Positions 35,091-45,168 are shown, numbered from the stretch's first letter. The stretch is DNA of 64,000 nt from Hyphomicrobium sp. 99 (GCF_000384335.2 NZ_KQ031382.1:2553545-2617544), one strand, 5' to 3'. Notes: generated by a model not told the origin, from the sequence alone. Made by a program: numbers and translations.

Positions 35091-35468
35091 GTGAAACATC
35101 TGTGTCGGTGCCATCTATTCATTTACGGACCAAATCCCATGAGAGCCGCCGAGATTGAATGAGACAAGAACCGGCGCCCGTCGATGTCCGTGAATTGAGG
35201 AAAGAATGGCCGAATATCCACGCGACATCGCAGCCCGCATTCCCTTCACAAGCGGGATACCATCACGAACGGCGCGAAATTCATCTCGCTATGCCGAAAA
35301 TATAAATCGGTAGAACTGAATAGAGCCATTCACGGCGCAGAGCGCCAGCTAGAATAGCGGCAAGAAAATCATTTGAAACCGGAGTTCCCGCTTTCGGGCT
35401 GCAGCCGCAGCTCTCGAAGTGCTTCGTCTTGGGTTTTTTCCCAAAATAGAAACTGAAAGGAGACTAAC
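35091..35468. other. Gap, probable promoter of the small secreted protein only
   Basis: No frame with protein character is visible. AAAGGAGACTAAC just before 35469 is a good ribosome site for the next gene. Confidence 0.4.
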
Positions 35469-35768
35469 ATGATCAAAGTTCTACCTGCTGCACTGGCGGT
35501 TGCGTTTCTTTATCTCGCTCCTGTTCCGGCCACCCATGCTCAGCCGGTATGTGATGGCGACTTCGCAAAAATCGGCGGACAATGGGTTGCCACCCCGCAA
35601 TGCCAGCTCGCCGAAGCGCTATCCGCTGCTCATGTTCACAGTAGTGCCTCAAGAGCCAAAAGTGCCTCAGCAGCCAAAGTTGGCGATAACTTATCGCCCG
35701 AAGACGTCTGTCGTCGGGCGGTAGGCGATATCCGCAGCGCAACCTTTTGTTCGGAGTACAATGACTAG
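35469..35768 (+). CDS. Small secreted protein with cysteines
   Basis: A protein of 99 residues. The signal peptide is VLPAALAVAFLYLAPVPATHA. The mature part has a front QPVCDGDFAKIGGQWVATPQ with a second Cys (CQLAEALSA), an Ala/Ser linker (SSASRAKSASAAK), and an ending DVCRRAVGDIRSATFCSEYN. Four cysteines could form two disulphides. A strong ribosome site (AAAGGAGA) precedes it. Function unknown. Confidence 0.7.
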   Translation: MIKVLPAALAVAFLYLAPVPATHAQPVCDGDFAKIGGQWVATPQCQLAEALSAAHVHSSASRAKSASAAKVGDNLSPEDVCRRAVGDIRSATFCSEYND

Positions 35769-36268
35769 GGTCTTTTGACCCACGGTCTGAGGGCTGAGGC
35801 GAAGAACAAATTACGGCGAACCAAGCCGTGCGGACTTGCCTCGGCCTCGCTCTTTTCTGGAGACCCTTTTTAGATCGGATCCGTCAAATGCCAGCATGAC
35901 CCCGGGATCAGCAATACCTCCCAATCGCGGTTGAACAACAATGCGGGAGCGGAGGAAGCCTCTCTTGTCCGCAAGCGGCGCGCACGCAGCCGCTATTCGC
36001 ACGATCATTCGCAAGCGAGAACGGACGGTCTAACCGATCCGCGGATCGCATCCCACCAGGTCAGCTCCTGCGCGACGTAACCGGATATCGTCAGAGAAAC
36101 CTTGCGATTGCCTTTGCGTGCGCTCGTCGCTTCGAGTTCTGCGACGCGCTCTTAGAGATCGCTGCAGCAATCACCGCCTAGATCAGCAGCATGTGACATG
36201 CTGGACAAACCTAGAAGCGCACCAAACGCCAACGTTACAGGCAAATAGCCGCTTACTCGTTTCAATGT
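35769..36268. other. Gap with no supported gene
   Basis: Short frames on both strands have no recognisable content. The stretch separates the efflux region from the nitrate genes and may include decayed sequence. Confidence 0.4.
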
Positions 36269-38929
36269 TCACTCCGCTGCTTCGAGGGTCTGCGCGTCGA
36301 TGATGGTTCGGATTTCGGCGCGGCAAGAGCCGCAATTCGTGCCGGCCTGCAATGCCTCTCCGATCGCCGCGACGGTGCCGCAGCCGCGGCGCGCGGCAGC
36401 CGCGATTTCGTTGGCGCCAACACCAAAGCACGAACAGACGGTCGCTCCCTTGTCGATGGCGCCTGCGCCGGGACGTCCGGCAATGAGCCTGAAGCGTGCA
36501 GCCGCCCGAGGATGCGACGCCGCGAGTTGTCCCACAGCCCAATCTCGCGAAACGGCTACCGGCTCCGGCCCGAGAAAGAGCGCGCCCAATAACGCTTCAT
36601 CGCGATAACAGGCGAAGCGATAGCGAGCACGCTGCCGATCGTGGAACGCGATGGTCTCGGCATTCGGTGGTTCGCCGAAAAGTTCAGCGGCGAGGGTTGC
36701 CCAATTCTCGCGGGACGTGGCGAAGCCAAGCTCGACGCGCCAGCCTCCATTACACTTCGCAAGTGCCCAATATTCAGCGTCGATGTGCTTGGGCTTATGA
36801 GCAAGAACCGCAAAGCCGTACGCCTCAGCGACGAAACGCTCGATGCGGACAGCGATATTTTTGGAAGCGGGTTGACCTGAAATAGGGTCCACAACCGGAG
36901 GCACAAGAGTGTCGACGCGAGCCTTCGACGCGAACTGATCGGTCCAGTGCATCGGAACAAAAATCGCGCCAGGTTGCTGGCGCGTCGAGACACGCGCGCG
37001 CACGAGAATGAAAGCGGACCCGGTCGAAACCCGAACGAGTTCGGCGTCCCTGATGTTATGGTGCGCGGCATCCTCTGGGTGGATTTCTGCAAACGGTTCC
37101 CCGTAATGCTGTGAGAGCTGCTGGCTCTTTCCAGTCCGCGTCAGCGTATGCCAGTGATCGCGGATGCGCCCGGAATTGAGCGTCATCGGGAAAGCATGGG
37201 TTGTCCGCGGAACGTCCTGCACGCTGATTGCGAGGAAGCGGGCCTTTCGGTCAGACGTGAAAAACCTGCCGTCGCCGAACATCCGAGGCAATGGAGCGGA
37301 GCTCGCGCGGCGGGGCCATTGAAACGGCTCGAGACGATCGAAAGTTTCTGCCGAGATATTTTCGAATTCTCCGATATCGAAATCGCGAGTTCCATTGTTC
37401 TCGTAAGCGGAAAGCGCTGCGTGCTCCGCAAATATCTCCGCTGGCGATTGAAAATCGAAAGCAACGCCAAAGCCCATACGCTTCGCCACGTCGCAAATGA
37501 TCCACCAATCCGGCCGTGCTTCACCAGGAAGGGGAAGAAAGCTCCGCTGCCGGGATATCCTCCGCTCCGAATTGGTCACCGTACCGCTCTTTTCGCCCCA
37601 TGCTGCCGCCGGCAATCGAACGTGCGCGTGGCGTATGGTGTCGGTGTTCGCGGTGACGTCAGAGACGACGACGAACGGGCAATTGCGCAGAGCCTCCTCG
37701 ACATTGCCCGCATCGGGCATCGAGACCACCGGATTTGTCGCGACGATCCAAAGCGCCTTGATGCGGCCATCGGCGACGGCGCGAAACATATCGACTGCCT
37801 TGAGGCCGGGCGTCGTGGCAACCGTAGGCGATTGCCAGAAGCGTTGGACACGCTCGCGATCCGCCGGCTCATCGATGTCCATGTGCGCAGCAAGCATGTT
37901 TGCGAGCCCGCCGACTTCCCGGCCACCCATCGCATTTGGTTGACCGGTGACGGAAAACGGCGAAGCTCCAGGCTTGCCTATGCGCCCTGTCGCGAGATGA
38001 CAATTGATAATGGCGTTGGCCTTGTCGCTCCCGCACGAGGACTGGTTGACGCCTTGACTGAAGACCGTGACCGTCTTCTCGGTATGCGCGAAGAGATCGA
38101 AAAAGCTTTGAACCATCGCGTGGCTGAGGCCTGTTCGTTCGACAAGCGTCAGAGCATCCAGCGCTACCACGGCACTTAGCGCTTCTGCGCATCCAGAAGT
38201 GTGGGCGGCGACAAAATCCCGATCGAAGGAATTCGTCTCGAAAAGATGCTTGAGGAGCCCGACGAAAAGCGCGACGTCGCCATCGGGTTTGATCGGCAGG
38301 TGCAAGTCGGCGATGTCGGCTGTCACCGTACGGCGCGGATCGATCAGCACAATCTTCATGTGCGGCCGCTTTGCTTTCGCGGCGACGATGCGCTGATAAA
38401 GGACCGGATGGCACCAAGCCAGGTTGGAGCCGACAAGTACGATGAGGTCGGCGAGCTCCAGATCCTCGTAACACCCCGGCACGGTATCTGAGCCGAACGC
38501 GCGTTTGTGTCCTGCGACCGAAGATGCCATGCAGAGCCGCGAATTGGTGTCGATATTCGCGGAGCCGATGAAGCCCTTCATCAGCTTGTTGGCGACGTAG
38601 TAATCTTCAGTCAGTAGCTGACCCGAAACATAGAGCGCGACGGAATCAGGGCCATATTCGGCGATTGTCTTCGAGAAGCGCGACGCGACGAGATCGAGCG
38701 CCGCGTCCCAGGTCGTGCGTCGCCCCCCCACCTCCGGGTAGAGCAATCGGCCGTCGAGGTCGACCGTCTCGCCAAGCGCAGACCCTTTTGAGCAGAGCCG
38801 CCCAAGGTTCGCCGGATGATCCGTGTCTCCGCGCACTGTAACCTGACCGCTGGCAGCGACCTCCGCCATGATGCCACAACCGACGCCGCAGTATGGGCAG
38901 GTCGTTTTCGTGGGTTGCTGCACCGTCAT
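36269..38929 (-). CDS. nasA: Assimilatory nitrate reductase catalytic subunit
   Basis: A protein of 886 residues starting at MTVQQPTKTT. The N-terminal [4Fe-4S] motif is CPYCGVGCGIMAEV...RLCSKG. The molybdopterin (bis-MGD) domains contain NSRLCMASSVAGHKRAFGSD, VLVGSNLAWCHPV and the C-terminal GRIRDHWHTLTRTGKSQQL. A BFD-like [2Fe-2S] domain closes the protein (TVCSCFGVGANEIAAA, GTNCGSCRAEI). It is cytoplasmic, with no Tat leader, and reduces nitrate to nitrite for ammonium assimilation. It is last in the narK-nirB-nirD-nasA operon, 13 bp after nirD. Confidence 0.95.
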   Translation of the reverse strand: MTVQQPTKTTCPYCGVGCGIMAEVAASGQVTVRGDTDHPANLGRLCSKGSALGETVDLDGRLLYPEVGGRRTTWDAALDLVASRFSKTIAEYGPDSVALYVSGQLLTEDYYVANKLMKGFIGSANIDTNSRLCMASSVAGHKRAFGSDTVPGCYEDLELADLIVLVGSNLAWCHPVLYQRIVAAKAKRPHMKIVLIDPRRTVTADIADLHLPIKPDGDVALFVGLLKHLFETNSFDRDFVAAHTSGCAEALSAVVALDALTLVERTGLSHAMVQSFFDLFAHTEKTVTVFSQGVNQSSCGSDKANAIINCHLATGRIGKPGASPFSVTGQPNAMGGREVGGLANMLAAHMDIDEPADRERVQRFWQSPTVATTPGLKAVDMFRAVADGRIKALWIVATNPVVSMPDAGNVEEALRNCPFVVVSDVTANTDTIRHAHVRLPAAAWGEKSGTVTNSERRISRQRSFLPLPGEARPDWWIICDVAKRMGFGVAFDFQSPAEIFAEHAALSAYENNGTRDFDIGEFENISAETFDRLEPFQWPRRASSAPLPRMFGDGRFFTSDRKARFLAISVQDVPRTTHAFPMTLNSGRIRDHWHTLTRTGKSQQLSQHYGEPFAEIHPEDAAHHNIRDAELVRVSTGSAFILVRARVSTRQQPGAIFVPMHWTDQFASKARVDTLVPPVVDPISGQPASKNIAVRIERFVAEAYGFAVLAHKPKHIDAEYWALAKCNGGWRVELGFATSRENWATLAAELFGEPPNAETIAFHDRQRARYRFACYRDEALLGALFLGPEPVAVSRDWAVGQLAASHPRAAARFRLIAGRPGAGAIDKGATVCSCFGVGANEIAAAARRGCGTVAAIGEALQAGTNCGSCRAEIRTIIDAQTLEAAE

Positions 38930-38942
38930 AGGAGTTCCTGCC

Positions 38943-39272
38943 TCAGGCTGCCCGGTCAGCCATGACGGCCAAACCGATGAAGAGCATTTCGCCATCGACT
39001 TTGATTGGGATCGTTCGCACGCTGCCTTCGTCGGCGCCGAGGGCCTTTCCCGTTTCGAGCGAGATCACCCAATTGTGCAGAGGGCACGTGACGGCGGTGC
39101 CGTGGACGATGCCCTGGCTCAGCGGCCCGTCTTTATGCGGACAGTGGTCATCGATTGCGAAGACACGATCCTCCGCCGTGCGGAACACCGCGATTTTGCC
39201 TAGCGGTGTTTCGACACAACGCGCGCCGCGCAGCGGAATGTCGGTAATGCTGCCGATCAATACCCAGCTCAT
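38943..39272 (-). CDS. nirD: Nitrite reductase small subunit NirD (Rieske)
   Basis: A protein of 109 residues starting at MSWVLIGSIT. It has a Rieske-type fold with the pairs CPHKDGPLS (as DHCPHKDGP) and CPLHNWVI. In NirD-type proteins these may be structural. It supports NirB in the six-electron reduction of nitrite to ammonium. The start lies 4 bp after the nirB stop. Confidence 0.92.
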   Translation of the reverse strand: MSWVLIGSITDIPLRGARCVETPLGKIAVFRTAEDRVFAIDDHCPHKDGPLSQGIVHGTAVTCPLHNWVISLETGKALGADEGSVRTIPIKVDGEMLFIGLAVMADRAA

Positions 39273-39276
39273 GTCA

Positions 39277-41724
39277 TCACTCCGCCGCGTCAGCCATGCC
39301 GATCGTCGCCATCGGCTTGAATTCATGCTTGTGAAGGCCGGAAACACGCTCGGACCAGGGATCGACCTGCGCGAATTTCTGCGAATGGGCGAAGCGGTCG
39401 TAGTAACCGTGGCGCTTGTCGAGATCATCGAGAATCTGGCGGCGGACTTCTTTGATCGTCACGCGCTTCGCCCATTTGTAGATACGTTCGAGATAGCGCG
39501 CTTGCTCGCGATACATCTGGACGAGCGCGACGATGACCTCCAGTGCTTCATCCTCTGTCTTGACGAGGCCGAGCACTTCGGTGCCCTTGATGTCGAGTCC
39601 GGCGGCGCCTGCAAAATGGATCTCGTGGCCGGAGTCGACGCAGATGACGCCGACGTCCTTGCATGTGGCTTCGGCGCAGTTTCGCGGACATCCCGAGACC
39701 GCCATCTTGACCTTGGCGGGTGTCCACGAGCCCCACATGAATTTCTCGATGCGGATTCCTAGGCCGGTCGAGTCTTGCGTGCCGAAGCGGCACCAGTCGG
39801 TCCCGACGCACGTTTTCACGGTGCGCAGACCCTTGGCGTAAGCGTGACCGGAAACGAAGCCAGCTTTGCCGAGATCGGCCCAGACGGCCGGCAAGTCTTC
39901 CTTTTTGACGCCGAGCATGTCGATGCGCTGGCCACCTGTCACCTTCACGGTCGGAATTTCAAATTTATCGACCACGTCGGCTATGGCGCGCAGTTCTTTG
40001 GCGCTCGTCAGGCCGCCCCACATCCGCGGCACGACAGAGTAGGTGCCGTCCTTCTGGATGTTGGCGTGGACGCGCTCGTTGATGAAACGCGATTGATAAT
40101 CATCGGCGTATTCGCCGGGCCAATGACAGACGAGATAGTAATTCAATGCGGGACGACATTTGGCGCAACCGCACGAGGTGGTCCATTCAAGCTCCTGCAT
40201 GACGGCGAAGATGTTCTTGAGGCCTTTGGCTTTGATCAAGCGACGCACGTCATCATGACCGAGAGCCGTGCATCCGCACATCGGCTGTACTGCCGCCGGG
40301 TTGTAGGCGTCGCCGAGCGTTAGTGACATCAACTGCTCGACGAGGCCCGTGCATGATCCACAAGACGCGGAGGCTTTTGTGTGTGCACGAACGTCGTCGA
40401 GCGACGCTAGATTTTTCTCTTGGATCGCGCCGACGATCTTCCCCTTGCAAACGCCGTTGCAGCCGCAGATCTCTGCGTCATCGGGCAACGCTGCAACGGC
40501 CGCCATAGGGTCGAGGGGGGCACCCCCCTGATAGGCTTGGCCGAAGATCAAGGTGTCGCGCATTTCTGTGATATCGACCTGCCTTTTTTTCAGGTCGTTG
40601 AACCACGCTCCATCGGCCGTCTCCCCGTAAAGAACAGTGCCGATGATGCGGTTATCTTTCAAAACGACGCGCTTATAGACGCCCGCCGAAGCGTCGCGAA
40701 GAACGATCTCGTGGCGATCTTCGCCATCGGCAAAATCGCCGAGCGAGAAGAGCTCGATACCGGTGACTTTTAGCTTCGTAGGCGTGTCGCTGTGCACGAA
40801 AGCTGCCGGACTTGCCCCATCGACAAGATGCGCCGCCGCGACGCGCGCCATTTCGTAAAGCGGCGCGACGAGACCGTAGACATGACCACCGACCTCCGCG
40901 CACTCGCCAAGCGCGTAAATATCCGGATCCGAGGTATGCATTCCGTTATCCACGACGATGCCCCGGTTCGTCGCGAGACCCGCTTCTTTTGCCAGGCCCG
41001 CATTCGGCTTTATGCCGGCGGCCATGACGACGAGCGTTGCGGGAATGATCCGGCCATCGGCAAGCTCGACGCCTTCGACTTTCTTATCGCCGACGATGGC
41101 TTTTGTATTGGCTTTGCAGATGACTTTGATGCCGCGATCTTCGATGGCCCGTTGCAGCATATATCCGGCCGCAGGATCGAGCTGCCGCTCCATCAGCGTT
41201 GGCATAAGATGAAGAACGGTGACGTCCATGCCCTGGGCTTCGAGACCGGCGGCGGCTTCGAGTCCGAGCAGGCCACCACCGATAACAACGGCTTTCGCGC
41301 GAGATCGCGCCGCAAGCAGCATCGCGTTGACGTCGTCCAGATCACGGTAGCTCAGGACCCCGGCGAGAGTGTTGCCCGGCACCGGTAGGATAAAGGGCAC
41401 GGAACCCGTGGCGATAACGAGCTTGTCGTAGGGCTCGACGACGCCGTGATCAGATGTGACGGTCTTCGCCTCGCGATCGAGCCCCACGATCTTATGACCC
41501 TTGAAGAGCGTGATGCCGTTCTTGATGTACCAGCCGTCGCCGTGAATAATGATTTGTTCGTAGTTTTTCTCACCTGAGAGAACCGGAGAGAGCATGATGC
41601 GATCGTAATTGACGCGCGGTTCCGCGTTGAAGATCGTTACATCGTAGCGGCCGGGCGCACTCTCGAATAAATGCTCGAGCATGCGGCCCGGAGCCATGCC
41701 ATTGCCAATGATGGCGAGTTTCAT
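39277..41724 (-). CDS. nirB: NAD(P)H-dependent nitrite reductase large subunit
   Basis: A protein of 815 residues. The FAD/NAD reductase part comes first (LAIIGNGMAPGRMLEHLF, VVIGGGLLGLEAAAGLEAQG). Next is a BFD-like [2Fe-2S] domain (CGCNGVCKGKIVGAI, CGSCTGLVEQL). The sirohaem/[4Fe-4S] nitrite/sulphite reductase core follows (VGTDWCRFGTQDSTGLG, VSGCPRNCAEATCKDVGVIC). It reduces nitrite to ammonium in the cytoplasm. It overlaps the transporter stop by 4 bp and is followed by nirD. Confidence 0.95.
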   Translation of the reverse strand: MKLAIIGNGMAPGRMLEHLFESAPGRYDVTIFNAEPRVNYDRIMLSPVLSGEKNYEQIIIHGDGWYIKNGITLFKGHKIVGLDREAKTVTSDHGVVEPYDKLVIATGSVPFILPVPGNTLAGVLSYRDLDDVNAMLLAARSRAKAVVIGGGLLGLEAAAGLEAQGMDVTVLHLMPTLMERQLDPAAGYMLQRAIEDRGIKVICKANTKAIVGDKKVEGVELADGRIIPATLVVMAAGIKPNAGLAKEAGLATNRGIVVDNGMHTSDPDIYALGECAEVGGHVYGLVAPLYEMARVAAAHLVDGASPAAFVHSDTPTKLKVTGIELFSLGDFADGEDRHEIVLRDASAGVYKRVVLKDNRIIGTVLYGETADGAWFNDLKKRQVDITEMRDTLIFGQAYQGGAPLDPMAAVAALPDDAEICGCNGVCKGKIVGAIQEKNLASLDDVRAHTKASASCGSCTGLVEQLMSLTLGDAYNPAAVQPMCGCTALGHDDVRRLIKAKGLKNIFAVMQELEWTTSCGCAKCRPALNYYLVCHWPGEYADDYQSRFINERVHANIQKDGTYSVVPRMWGGLTSAKELRAIADVVDKFEIPTVKVTGGQRIDMLGVKKEDLPAVWADLGKAGFVSGHAYAKGLRTVKTCVGTDWCRFGTQDSTGLGIRIEKFMWGSWTPAKVKMAVSGCPRNCAEATCKDVGVICVDSGHEIHFAGAAGLDIKGTEVLGLVKTEDEALEVIVALVQMYREQARYLERIYKWAKRVTIKEVRRQILDDLDKRHGYYDRFAHSQKFAQVDPWSERVSGLHKHEFKPMATIGMADAAE

Positions 41725-43034
41725 GCCTGACCTCCCATTGGGATGAGAGCTTCGCGAGCGCCGGGCGACTTCGCAGCGCTTTTCTCCATGCGCCGGATAG
41801 AAATGTGCATCCAGACGAGCAGCGTCATGACGATGGCGAACAGCAGCATGAAGCAACTCGTCCAAAGTCCGGTCACCTGATTGAGAAAGCCGAACGCGAT
41901 TGGCAGGACAAAGCCCCCCAGACCGCCGATCATGCCGACAAGACCGCCGACGGAACCGACGTTGTCCGGGTAATACGTGGCGACGTGTTTAAAGACAGCG
42001 GCTTTGCCGATACTCATGAAAAAGCCGAGCACAAATGCAATGCTGACGAACACCGGCGGACTGATCTCGAAATGCTTGGTGATCAGGCCGTTCGTTCCGT
42101 GCATCACGTAGTCGGTTGGCGGCAACGACAGGGCAAGTGTCGCAATGGCCGAGACACCGAAGCACCAATACATGACTGTTCGCGCGCCGATACGGTCCGA
42201 CAGAACGCCTCCATAGGCGCGGAAGATGCTGGCCGGGATCGAATAGGCGACAGCGATCATGCCAGCCGTTTCGATGTCGAAACCGTAGACGCCGATCAGA
42301 TAACGCGGCAGCCACAGCGCGAGTGCAACGAAGCCGCCGAACGTGAAGAAATAATAGAAAGCAAGCCGCCAGACGCGAACGTCCTTCAGCGGCGCAAGTT
42401 CCATTGCGTACGCCTTGGGCGCGTCGCTTGTACGGCGACGCTCGACGGTGAGAGGATCATCGGTCGTCGTGAACCAGAAGATGATTGCCGTGACTGCCAA
42501 TACTGCGGCCCAGATCAACGCGACGGCGTGCCATCCCCATGCGACCAGCGCAAACGGCGCGAGAAATTTCGTGACGGCAGCACCGACGTTCCCTGCACCG
42601 AAGATGCCGAGCACGGTGCCTTGCTGTTCTTTCTGATAGAACCGCGAGACATAGGCGATGCCGACGGCGAACGAGCCGCCCGCTAATCCGACGCCGAGCG
42701 CCGCCAGCAGCATTTCAGGATAGGTTTGGGCAAAGACGAGAAACGCCGTTGCAACGCTCGCCGCCAGCATGTTGAGCGTAAAAATGAGCCGGCCGCCGTA
42801 GCGATCCGTCCAGATGCCGAGGAAAACGCGGGCGAGAGAGCCCGTTAAAATCGGCGTTCCTGCAAGCAGACCGAACTCAGTTTCGCTCAAACCGAGCTGC
42901 GCCTTGATGCGAATGCCGATGATCGCGAAGATCGTCCAGACCGCGAAGGAGACTGTGAAGGCGATGGTCGACACCCAAAGGGCACGCCCTTCAGCTGTGG
43001 AAACCGTCAAGACGGAATTTTCCTGTGCGCGCAT
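41721..43034 (-). CDS. NarK/NasA-type nitrate/nitrite MFS transporter
   Basis: A transporter of 437 residues starting at MRAQENSVLT (GGGAGC upstream), with about twelve membrane helices. It has the nitrate-porter signatures GLAGGSFAVGIAYVSRFYQK and a later GLVGMIGGLGGFVLPIAF, which match NarK nitrate/nitrite porter motifs. It brings nitrate in for NasA. First gene of the operon, behind a ~300 bp leader containing a terminator hairpin. Confidence 0.92.
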   Translation of the reverse strand: MRAQENSVLTVSTAEGRALWVSTIAFTVSFAVWTIFAIIGIRIKAQLGLSETEFGLLAGTPILTGSLARVFLGIWTDRYGGRLIFTLNMLAASVATAFLVFAQTYPEMLLAALGVGLAGGSFAVGIAYVSRFYQKEQQGTVLGIFGAGNVGAAVTKFLAPFALVAWGWHAVALIWAAVLAVTAIIFWFTTTDDPLTVERRRTSDAPKAYAMELAPLKDVRVWRLAFYYFFTFGGFVALALWLPRYLIGVYGFDIETAGMIAVAYSIPASIFRAYGGVLSDRIGARTVMYWCFGVSAIATLALSLPPTDYVMHGTNGLITKHFEISPPVFVSIAFVLGFFMSIGKAAVFKHVATYYPDNVGSVGGLVGMIGGLGGFVLPIAFGFLNQVTGLWTSCFMLLFAIVMTLLVWMHISIRRMEKSAAKSPGAREALIPMGGQA

Positions 43035-43063
43035 AAATTGCTCCCGGTCGTAGCGCGGAAAAC

Positions 43064-43129
43064 AAAAAAGCTGCCGGCCAAGCGTTCGCACCCGTCGAAA
43101 CCGGGTAAGAATGCTTGATCGGCAGCTTT
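43064..43129 (-). terminator. Leader attenuator of the nitrate assimilation operon
   Basis: On the minus strand AAAGCTGCCG (43120-43129 on the plus strand as its complement) pairs with CGGCAGCTTT (43067-43076), followed by TTTTTTG. Inner stems are CAAGC/GCTTG and ACCCG/CGGGT. It lies 30-95 bp before the transporter start. NasT-type ANTAR proteins relieve such leader terminators. An upstream perfect stem (TGAGTTGAA/TTCAACTCA, 43192-43212) may be part of the ANTAR target. Confidence 0.82.
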
Positions 43130-43330
43130 GCCTGGGGCGCCCGTCATTGGACGCTTATGAATTCCTAAGAGCGAAAATTCCGCAGCTTAGGTGAGTTGAA
43201 ACCTTCAACTCAGTTCATGAAACAAGGGATAATGGCGTCCTGTGATGCTTCGCAAGTCCAAACATTCAGCACCTTAGCGCCTCGTCAGTGCAAATTTTGT
43301 GCAGTGCACGTTTGACGCAGATCGTGCCTT

Positions 43331-44554
43331 TCACTGTTTCTGGCTCGCGATGTAGGCGTCGAGCTTGTCGGGATCGAACAAGCCACCATCGAAGAATCCG
43401 TCGGGTCCGAGCACTAGGCTTGCGCCGGATGAGCCGACCGGAGTTGCAGCCGTCAAGGCACCCTCGACCTTGGCATTCGCAACGGGGAGCGCAATGCCTA
43501 AGGGCTTCAACGCTGCGCGATAAAGGCCAGGCCGATACGTCTCCCGCGCTATTTGGGCGTTTTCGGCCGTATGCGGTACTTGCCCCCAACGGACCATCTG
43601 CGAATAGAACCAGAGCGCATGGCTTTTCCACGGGAAGGTCGCACCTTTCGCAAACGGCACGAAGAAATCAGAAACAGCGACGGTGCGCTCTCCGCCGATT
43701 GGCATCTGGCCGCGAAGCGCTGGCAACATCCATCCTACCGGTTGAGCGACGTACAGCTTCTCGGCCAGGATCCTCGCGAGGTCGTCGTGATTGTTGGCAT
43801 CTCCACACCATTTGGCGGCGTTGCTAAGCGCTCGCAACAATGCGGATAGCGCCTCTGGATTTTCCTCTGCCCAGAGTGCACCCGCACCGAGAACCTTCTC
43901 GGGGCTCGATCGCCATATCGCGGCTTTCACGGTCGCGACGTGCCCGTGGCCAAGAAGAGCGGCGGCGGTGTTCCAAGGCTCACCAACGCAATAGCCATCA
44001 ATGGTTCCACTTGCCAATGCGTCGACCATCAGCGGCGGCGGAACAATGACGATCTCGATATCGCACGATGGATCGATACCGCAGGCCGCCAGCCAATAGC
44101 GAAGTTCATAGTTGTGACTCGAGAATGGATGGACAACAGCGAAGCGCAGCGGCGGCTTCCGCTGCGAGACGCGTTCGCGAACGACCTTTTTCAAGGCGTG
44201 TCCCGCCATCGCGGGGTCGAAGTTCGCTTCTGCTCCGTGCGCCGACATCGCAGCCCAAACCGCATTCGAAACGGTGACCGCATTTCCGCCTTGACCGAGC
44301 GCCATCGGAACGATCGTCGGAACGGCAAGTGGCGTCAGCCCGAGATTGCAGGCAATCGGCATGGGCGCCAGCATGTGCGCGACCTGGAAGTGGCCAACTG
44401 CCAAGCGATCACGGATATTGGCCCATGACATCTCGCGTACCAGCGTAAGCTCGATGCCCTCAAACTCGGCGAACCCCATCTCTTTCGCCGTGACGAGCAC
44501 CGCGCTGTCCAGAAGCGGCATGAAACCTGCGGTGATCTGGTGCGTCTCAGCCAT
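43331..44554 (-). CDS. nasS: Nitrate/nitrite-sensing protein NasS
   Basis: A protein of 407 residues of the NrtA/CmpA-like binding fold without a signal peptide, hence cytoplasmic, as expected for NasS. The front ITAGFMPLLDSAVLVTAKEM and the conserved GHFQVAHMLAPMPIACNLGL and GYCVGEPWN are family features. NasS holds NasT inactive until nitrate or nitrite binds. The start MAETHQI is preceded by AGGAGG 7 bases upstream; a GTG two codons earlier is less likely. It follows nasT directly (their ends touch). Confidence 0.9.
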   Translation of the reverse strand: MAETHQITAGFMPLLDSAVLVTAKEMGFAEFEGIELTLVREMSWANIRDRLAVGHFQVAHMLAPMPIACNLGLTPLAVPTIVPMALGQGGNAVTVSNAVWAAMSAHGAEANFDPAMAGHALKKVVRERVSQRKPPLRFAVVHPFSSHNYELRYWLAACGIDPSCDIEIVIVPPPLMVDALASGTIDGYCVGEPWNTAAALLGHGHVATVKAAIWRSSPEKVLGAGALWAEENPEALSALLRALSNAAKWCGDANNHDDLARILAEKLYVAQPVGWMLPALRGQMPIGGERTVAVSDFFVPFAKGATFPWKSHALWFYSQMVRWGQVPHTAENAQIARETYRPGLYRAALKPLGIALPVANAKVEGALTAATPVGSSGASLVLGPDGFFDGGLFDPDKLDAYIASQKQ

Positions 44555-44556
44555 AT

Positions 44557-45168
44557 TCACTCCTCCTCGCCAGGTGGTGCGAGGAGCCCCGCTGCTGTGA
44601 TCAGGCTTTCGGCAATCTCGGAAATCTTTCGATTCTGGCTCATGGCCGTCTTACGCAACAGCACGTAGGCCTGCTGCTCCGACAAGCCGCGCGTCGACAT
44701 CAGGATGCCTTTGGCGCGTCCGACGAGTTTGCGCTTTTCGAGTTCGGAGCGCGCCTCATCAAGCTCTCGCGACATGCGCGAGAAAGCATTGAATCGGCTG
44801 ATTGCCATGTCGAGGACGGGCTTGACGCGCTCTCGTTTGAGGCCGTCGACAACATAGGCCGAGACGCCTGCTTCAACGGCCGCCTCGATCGAAGCGCTGT
44901 CCGATCGGTCGACGAACATTGCGATCGGGCGCTTAACGGCGCGCGAAAGCTGAAACATGTTCTCAAGCATGTCGCGGTTTGGGTTTTCGAGATTGATCAT
45001 GATGACGTCTGGCTGAACCTCCTCGATGCGCCGGGCAATACCGATGACATCGTGGACGATCGTCAGGTTGTCGTAGCCAGCTTCGCGCAGCCCCGCTTCG
45101 ATGACGGAAGCACGGAGCTGGTTCTCATCTATGACCAGAATGGCAAGTGGCTTCTGCCCCGCCGGCAT
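44557..45168 (-). CDS. nasT: ANTAR-domain antiterminator NasT
   Basis: A protein of 203 residues starting at MPAGQKPLAI. The receiver-like N-terminus is LAILVIDENQLRASVIEAGL, with the usual phospho-acceptor position occupied by Asn (VIMINLENPN). So control is by NasS binding rather than phosphorylation, as known for NasT. The C-terminal ANTAR domain is KLVGRAKGILMSTRGLSEQQ then AYVLLRKTAMSQNRKISEIA. It is expected to bind hairpins in the nas leader and stop termination. It begins the operon nasT-nasS. Confidence 0.92.
   Translation of the reverse strand: MPAGQKPLAILVIDENQLRASVIEAGLREAGYDNLTIVHDVIGIARRIEEVQPDVIMINLENPNRDMLENMFQLSRAVKRPIAMFVDRSDSASIEAAVEAGVSAYVVDGLKRERVKPVLDMAISRFNAFSRMSRELDEARSELEKRKLVGRAKGILMSTRGLSEQQAYVLLRKTAMSQNRKISEIAESLITAAGLLAPPGEEE

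Noticed and set aside
37148-38179. 343-codon open frame on the plus strand
   Set aside because: Antisense to nasA, whose motifs are unmistakable.
41805-42686. 293-codon open frame on the plus strand
   Set aside because: Antisense shadow of the nitrate transporter. The composition is charged and repetitive with no domain.
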